NCBI GenBank assembly: GCA_032717465.1
Contig: CM064683.1
Coordinates: 33,985,542-34,049,541, forward strand
DNA: 64,000 nucleotides
From: Coenobita brevimanus
Lineage: Eukaryota; Arthropoda; Malacostraca; Decapoda; Coenobitidae
Direction of reading: 5' to 3'
Within the stretch, counting starts at the first letter, position 1. Each line of letters starts with the position of its first letter. The position numbers and the translations under genes are program-made. Below the pieces are notes generated by a model. It did no database searches. It saw nothing but the letters and a program-made list of their open reading frames with translations, and was not told where the DNA came from. Positions 58,276 to 64,000 of the stretch are shown here, in pieces.

Positions 58276-58486
58276 ATGTCATGGATCCGGCACCGAGACC
58301 TACACGTGGTCACGGTGGGGTCGTTCACGTTCACCAAGGACGGTCGGTTCTCGGCGCACCACGAGGAGGGCACCGGGGACTGGATACTGGTGCTTCGAAA
58401 CCCCGAGCCCTCTGATTCGGGGTTCTATGAGTGCTCCATACCTACTCCACCCGTCATTGCCGTGACCGTCAAGCTCAGTGTGGTTA
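58276..58486 (+). CDS. Exon of a Dpr-type (defective proboscis extension response) Ig-domain protein
   Basis: Seventy codons plus one base encode the second half of an N-terminal immunoglobulin V-type domain: SWIRHRDLHVVTVGSFTFTK, DGRFSAHHEEGTGDWILVLR and NPEPSDSGFYECSIPTPPVI, then VTVKLSVV. The WIRxRD start, the LHxxTVG strand, the DWxLxIxxP and DSGxYEC motifs are hallmarks of the Dpr family. These neuronal surface proteins pair with DIP partners during synaptic matching in arthropods (family knowledge). The Cys in YEC would pair with one on the preceding exon. The acceptor is a pyrimidine tract plus AAG at 58,273-58,275, and the donor is GTGAGT at 58,487-58,492, so the exon is phase 0 in and phase 1 out. 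The base composition is richer in G+C than its surroundings. No other exon of the gene lies in the window. The exact Dpr paralogue cannot be named. Confidence 0.88.
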
Positions 58487-59370
58487 GTGAGTGGGGTGAT
58501 GATGATGATACGGGAAGGTGAAACTGTTAGGTGGTCGCTGTGTATTGTGGTGATAAAGATATGACGGTGTGTTGACACTGATAATGATAATGATGATGGT
58601 GATGATCATGATACTGGTGGGTGAAAATGTGAGATAGTGACTGAGTAATGTGGTGATGAAAATGAAATGATGTGTTGATAGAGATGTTTGGATGAAAAGA
58701 CGAATCTATAGAGAACAGTGATAGTGATGATGATAATGGTGGTGTTGATAATAATGATGACGATAGGGATGTTGAGAACGTGATGTTGATGAATGTGTCC
58801 AGAGTGGTGATCGTGATGACCGTGTTGATGATAATTAAGAATGGCAGTGATGATGAAGGAGTGAAAGCGTCAAGACAGAAAATGTGTAGAGATGGTATTC
58901 GCAGTCTGTCGCTGATGATTGAATGATGGTGAAGATGATGATGGGGTGAAAGTGTAAGGAGAGAAACTGAATAGAGAGAGTGTATGGTGTCAGTGATGAT
59001 TGTCTTATGATGGTGACGACGATGATGATAATGACAATAATAATGGTAATGATGATGATGATGGTGATGATGATAATCCTGAAGACTGTAGTGTTGAAAT
59101 GCTGAGAGTAATGATTGTGATCGACGGCAATACAGTATGAAGGGTGTGATGATGATGATGCTGAGGTCAAGTAGGCCTAAGTAAATGATAATTACTGGAA
59201 ATATGGTAATGAAAAATATAATAATTCCGATGTGAATGATGATAGGAATGAACTAAAAAAAAAAAAAAGGGGGAGGGGGGAGAAGCGGAGGAATATGGAA
59301 AAGGAGGAAAACAACAAGGTAATAAGAAAAACGCAGTAGTTAGCAACAGAGTTCATTTTATCTAAACTGT
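58487..59370. other. Probable intron, GAT-rich cryptic simplicity
   Basis: It begins with the exon donor GTGAGT. From 58,500 to 59,160 GATGAT/GTGATGA words are strongly over-represented. No second Ig exon is seen. Confidence 0.6.
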
Positions 59371-59491
<121 letters not shown>

Positions 59492-59519
59492 ACAAATAAA
59501 GAACAATTTGTTCAGTGTC

Positions 59520-61345
59520 TTAAGAGATTGTTCCTTACTCAAGATCCGTTCATTTCATGATGCCTGAACACAGTGCATCAAGATGATTGGACGTCATCGG
59601 TAGGGGGGAAAGACAAACTGAGCTGAGTGAGGAAGTCAGCTGCAAAGGTTCCTTGTTGTGTATATGAATTGAGAATACAGGTTGTCTTTTGCATTAAAGA
59701 ACCGGACAAATAATGTGTGAGTGCTTGTAACCTGAAGGGTTATGCATGCCTCAGTAATGGGGAAAGAATACAAGCAGAAATGTAAACAGAGCAGTGATAA
59801 CTGAAATCACGACAGAAGAAAGAGATGCAACATTGCAGTAGAATGTGAGGGAGCTCTGTTTAGAACTGCTGTTTGTAGCGACCCCCCTCCCCCCTCACAC
59901 ACATATACTGTACACTAAACATGGGAGTATTATGTCAAACATCTGCGAATAAGACATACTTAAAGAGTCAGAAACTGAGTAGGATTAAGATAAGCACGAA
60001 TACAGCAAAACACGCGAAATCTTTGTGAAGCTGATTTCCCAAACGAAATATTAAGTTTTCCAGCAACATCATGCGCATTGGAGACAGAAAATACTGAGAA
60101 GTGATGGAGGATTTAGCTGTGCGTAAGTGAAAGTGGAGTCTCTTTTATCTAAAACTCATGGGACTTTCAAAGTTTGGTTTAATTGATTTTTTCGGATAAA
60201 GAACACTGTAATAATATGTAGGATACAAGGGAATAGTATTGTACTCATCCATCACCCATTTCTGGCGACGTCTCACCCAACACCATCACCAGCACCCCAA
60301 AAGCCACTCAACCATCACCAAAACAATACACTGTAGTAACTACGTATGTAACTGCACTTTTGTAACTGTGATAGAAACTGTCAACTTAAATAAATCTTCA
60401 CTCAAATAAATTTAAATAAACCTTCACCAAAACAATTACATAATATTCTGTAAGCAAATCGAACAAAAAAAGTCTTAAACCTTATTGTTTTTTCCTGTTT
60501 TCTGTTTCCTTATTCAGTCATTTCCACATCATCCACATCACCTCCCACAAACAGACTGAGGGGGCTGGAGCAACTAACGCTCACCCTAGTGACTAGCGGA
60601 GCAACCATTAACTAACGCTAGTGGCGCGAAACAAGCCCGCCATGTTTGAATATTCGGATAGATTTCAGATTTTTGCGGTTAATCGAAATAAGAACATTTT
60701 AGTAAAACTTACGGTTATTGGCATATTACGGTTAAAAGAATTTCGGATAAAAGAGACTCCACTGCATAAACGAGAAGTCATATGAATGGGTATGTCGACT
60801 TGAATGATGGAAGAATTGAGACAGTGAACCATTAAAAATGGACAATTATTTTGCTCACGTCAGAAATGACCAGCTTATTAGAAGTCAGGAATCCAAAGCC
60901 TCATTTTGTGATTGTGAGAGTAACTGTTGTGATGAATTTGTGGAGCAGGTTGTGTAGAGTTGAGTGGAATATCAGTGTATGACACGACAGGCCTAGGTAT
61001 ACAGCCCAGAAGGTCACTGATAAATAGGAAAAAGACTGTGACAGGATGAAAAAACTCTGACGTACACCAATAATGACAGCTTTACAACACTTGTGACCAC
61101 ATACAACAGCAGGTATAGAACGATGAGTTAAAAATCGACTTGAAGTAAGTGAAAATGAAGCATAGAGCATAAGAGGGGGACATGGAAATTAATTATTTGA
61201 GCCACACCCGATCGAAAGCCTTGAGAGATTAAACATAAGGGGAAATGTTTCACTAAAAGTCAAATTTGTGGGTGGCCAAGATTCTGGAAAAGATGTAAGA
61301 ATATCGATAGTACAGCTTGTCTGACGGATATCATACTAACATTCA
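59520..61345 (-). mobile_element. Ancient Jockey/CR1-type LINE remnant
   Basis: 59,520-59,880 matches the 3' end of the inverted LINE at 43.7-44.1 kb (ATCCGTTCATTTCATGATGC, CTTTTGCATTAAAGAACCGG). 60,950-61,345 matches its RT region at 44,800-45,180 (GGTCACTGATAAATAGGAAA, CATACAACAGCAGGTATAGA, CACACCCGATCGAAAGCC). The two align in the correct order on the minus strand, separated by other sequence including a Tigger-type MITE. Divergence is heavy and no frame is open. Confidence 0.75.
60128..60766. mobile_element. Tigger/pogo-type MITE
   Basis: Left end GTGGAGTCTCTTTTATCTAA (about 60,131). The right end read inward is CAGTGGAGTCTCTTTTATCC, then GAAATTC. This CAGTGGAG...TTATCCGAA pattern is typical of pogo/Tigger and Jerky-like ends. 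Length about 640 bp, no open frame. It sits within the ancient LINE remnant. Confidence 0.78.
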
Positions 61346-61375
61346 CAAAAAAGATATTATAAGATAGGTGTGTTA

Positions 61376-61379
<4 letters not shown>

Positions 61380-61452
<73 letters not shown>

Positions 61453-61690
61453 AATTCTACATTTATGTGAGAAAACTAGGCAGAATAAACTTAGTAAGCA
61501 ATTTATGGAATGTTATGATATCACTTCATAAAAGAGACCGATTGATCCAGAGAGAGAGAGAGAGAGAGAGAGAGAGTAAATTCTACATTTATGTGAGAAA
61601 ACTAGGCAGAATAAACTTAGTAAGCAATTTATGGAGTGGTATGATATCACTTCATAAAAGAGACCGATTGATCCAGAGAGAGAGAGAGAC
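61380..61690. repeat. Microsatellite with tandem duplication of a 106-bp unique unit
   Basis: GT tract (61,380-61,418), GA tract (to 61,450), then TAAATTCTACATTTATGTGA starting at 61,451 and again at 61,577. The 126-bp period consists of 106 bp of unique sequence plus GA repeats, and the two units differ at only a few bases. A third GA tract ends the array at 61,690. Confidence 0.93.
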
Positions 61691-63039
61691 CGGGGGAGGG
61701 TAAAAGCTGTGAACTGTTTATATTTATTGCGTATAAGTTAGTTCCATTCGTAACGTGACAGGTGTTTTTGTGAATTAATTCGCGTGTAAGAGAACAAGAG
61801 CTTTTGTTTTATAATTGAGCGCACACTCCAGCGAATTCAATGCCAACGTCCACACAAAATACGTTATAATATCTCCCCCTCCCCCACCATTCCCCATCCC
61901 ACACACACGTGCTTTTATTTTTTGATCGATAACAGGACGATCACAAACAAGCCTTTCATTGCCTCGTCTACCCTGCCCACACGGCCACCACCTCTCAATG
62001 TGTAATATAGAAGAGGTGTTTATTGTTTTCTGGAATGGAATGGCAAAAACAAATGTAAGTATTTTCATGTTTTTAAATAACGAGTAAATGGAGACGTGAA
62101 TCATTTTTGCATGAAGAAAATAAGTGATTAGGATTTATTTCTGTCGAATGCAGGAGGTTCATCAAAGAAGATAATTTGGTTAAGTTAAAAGCCTTCTAAA
62201 TTACAGCCTGCAATAGCTGATGTTACTTCCAGGTCCCTAATTGTAGTACCGTATAAACATAGAATAAAGGGGAAAATTGTTTTATTTAACAGTCTGATCT
62301 GCCTGAATATCGACCTTTGGTTCTCTCAGTTGCGAGCTGGACGTGCTACCCCATTCATCAAAGTTCATTATTTCGCTAGTCACTGATGATGTTTCTCATT
62401 GGCAAGGCAGACTCAGTGGTTAAATACAGATACGGTAAGCCTCTGAATAAATATAGGAAAAATTATATTGAAGAATTACTTAATATAACGAAAAAATATA
62501 ATCACGACACAACCATACACCGTACCAATATTGTATATTAGCTATATGTAAGGGAAGGAAAATATTTAGAGAACTCGGATATACCTTTATAAGGATTTCT
62601 TGCAGAAACAGAAGGGAAACATTTTTCAGCATTCTTTTCCAACTTCCTCTAATCACATGTCATATGCTTTAGTGCAGGCAGATTGTGCATGCCTTAAAAT
62701 GTTACTGTACAGTGCAAAGATAGAACTTGTCCAGCTCTTCTTGCTAAGGGTACGTCTCCTTTTGCTGTCTCATAGACCAAAAACCAAAGGAGATGCATTC
62801 TTCATAGTGGTATGAGGAGCCCTGATGTCAAATCCTAATAACAGGCGAAAAAAAACAAAATCAATAGTAGCAAAAAGATCTAATTTGCTTCTATAATAAC
62901 GGAGTTATTAACATAGGGAACAAAAGATATATCCTCGTTGACCCAATGCACACACACTTAAGCCTAATACAGACGCGTCTGTATAAAAACTATAAACGCG
63001 TTTCTTTCAGTATCTATCTATCTGTCTATCTCCATATTT

Positions 63040-63040
<1 letters not shown>
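61691..63040. other. No gene recognised
   Basis: AT-rich unique-looking sequence. No domain, splice-flanked exon or repeat termini were recognised. TATCTATCTGTCTATC lies at 63,012-63,030. Confidence 0.5.

Positions 63041-63106
<66 letters not shown>
63041..63106. repeat. (AT)n microsatellite
   Basis: About 33 AT units. Confidence 0.98.
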
Positions 63107-63112
<6 letters not shown>

Positions 63113-63416
63113 TCCCTACATAGCTTGAAAATACATACCAGAATGACATCCTGGCAAGTCGTAGGTTTTAGGACATATACCTCATGTACCGTAACTTGTT
63201 CGCCGTCTGAATGGAGTCATAATGATAAAAGTGACGCGCACCTTTTGTCAACCTTTGCTGATCAGAAATAATGAGAAATATGAGAAAATCACGCACCTGT
63301 TTCAAAACCTGAATCTTTCCCAACACATTTTAACTACATTATGTCGTTTTCATTTATGGGTTGAAGCTCATCGTTATGAAAAGAAATTTTTCGCCATAGA
63401 GGCGTGTGCTTTAGTC
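63107..63416. other. No gene recognised
   Basis: Unassigned sequence before the last LINE. Confidence 0.5.
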
Positions 63417-64000
63417 TGTCTATCTATCTATTGCCAGACGCCTCAATCCCGTTTGGGGTGGCCACAAACAAATCGCCTCCAAGTCGCCCTGTCCGCCGCC
63501 ATTTCACTGCCCTGCTCCCAACTCACACCCCCCTCTCTCATATCCTCTCCACCCCATCCCATGGAGAAATGGCACATCCCTTTTTCAATCGAACAATCAG
63601 ATAGAAAAATTCACTTACTTCACCATCCACATGCATTGCTGCCTCAACTCCCTCATACATTCTCTTCACGGCATTCAACAGTTTCCCATTTACTCCATAC
63701 ATTTTAATTATTTTCCACATCCCTTGTATATTCACTCTGTCATATGATTTCTCCAAATACATGAAGGCTGCATACAACTTCTTTCCCTTCTCTAGAAACT
63801 TTTCCAATAAAGATCTAAGGATTAATGTCTGATCTACAAAACCTCTTCTACCTGAAACCTCCGTGTTCTTCTTCAGCTGATTCCTCTGTTATTTTACTAA
63901 CTCTATCAATAAGTATCCTACCATATACTTCTCATATGACACTGAGAAATTAAGTGCCTCTAGGATTGCCCCATACTTCTTTTTCCCCCATTTCTTTGTA
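63417..64000 (-). mobile_element. RTE-like LINE family A, internally deleted, runs off the window
   Basis: GATA tail (63,417-63,432 on the minus sense) plus the last 120 bp of family A, then a direct jump at about 63,555 into the RT palm (KKGCAISPW, MYGVNGKLLNAVKRMYEGVE, FMYLEKSYDRVNIQGMWKII). The sequence continues toward the RT N-terminus at the window edge. The deletion joins two places that both contain CCCATCC in sister copies, so it may have arisen at a short direct repeat. A 89-codon frame (63,807-63,538) spans the junction. Confidence 0.9.

Overview
This window looks like intergenic or intronic DNA from an arthropod nuclear genome, most likely a decapod crustacean. Three things suggest this. 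The only recognisable host exon encodes part of a Dpr-type immunoglobulin domain. Long CA/GT, GA/CT and AT microsatellites are extremely dense. Most of the rest is decayed transposable elements from many superfamilies. No bacterial operon, rRNA, CRISPR array or functional tRNA gene is visible.

Layout: 0-8.6 kb holds microsatellites, a 5'-truncated RTE-like LINE (3.07-4.34 kb), a 382-bp fold-back MITE (6.05-6.43 kb) and two blocks of a degenerate TGCCATTCC-containing repeat. 8.7-11.45 kb is a second RTE-like family with an in-frame 135-bp tandem duplication. 11.5-14.7 kb is pyrimidine-rich degenerate repeat. 14.86-17.6 kb is a minus-strand CR1/L2-type LINE split by a Tigger/pogo element that keeps only its DNA-binding domain. 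17.85-20.07 kb is a large inverted repeat, followed by an array carrying AGGTCA direct repeats.

21.4-31.6 kb is a nested block. An RTE fragment abuts a Ty3/gypsy-type LTR retrotransposon (22,104-30,802). That element has a tRNA-Leu-type primer binding site, a gag and an integrase, but no recognisable protease, reverse transcriptase or RNase H. A near-complete piggyBac transposon (22,813-27,065) sits inside its 5' LTR, and the 3' LTR preserves the empty TTAA site. An inverted fragment of a related LTR element follows directly. 33.6-34.5 kb is a palindromic array of a tRNA-derived SINE.

38.9-46.9 kb is a stack of nested insertions in a Jockey/CR1-type LINE: a same-strand LINE copy, a Tc1/mariner-superfamily element, a TTAA-flanked piggyBac-like MITE, and an inverted LINE copy that carries its own poly-A retroinsert. 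47.5-50.7 kb is a near full-length minus-strand RTE-like copy whose endonuclease region is interrupted by a CT microsatellite. The last 13 kb holds further truncated RTE copies, the Dpr-like exon (58,276-58,486), ancient LINE remnants and a Tigger-type MITE.

The elements do not form a pathway. They record successive insertions, often datable relative to one another. Catalytic motifs survive in the piggyBac transposase and the gypsy integrase, but almost every element reading frame has a frameshift, stop or internal deletion. The exon is the only feature likely to belong to a functioning host gene.
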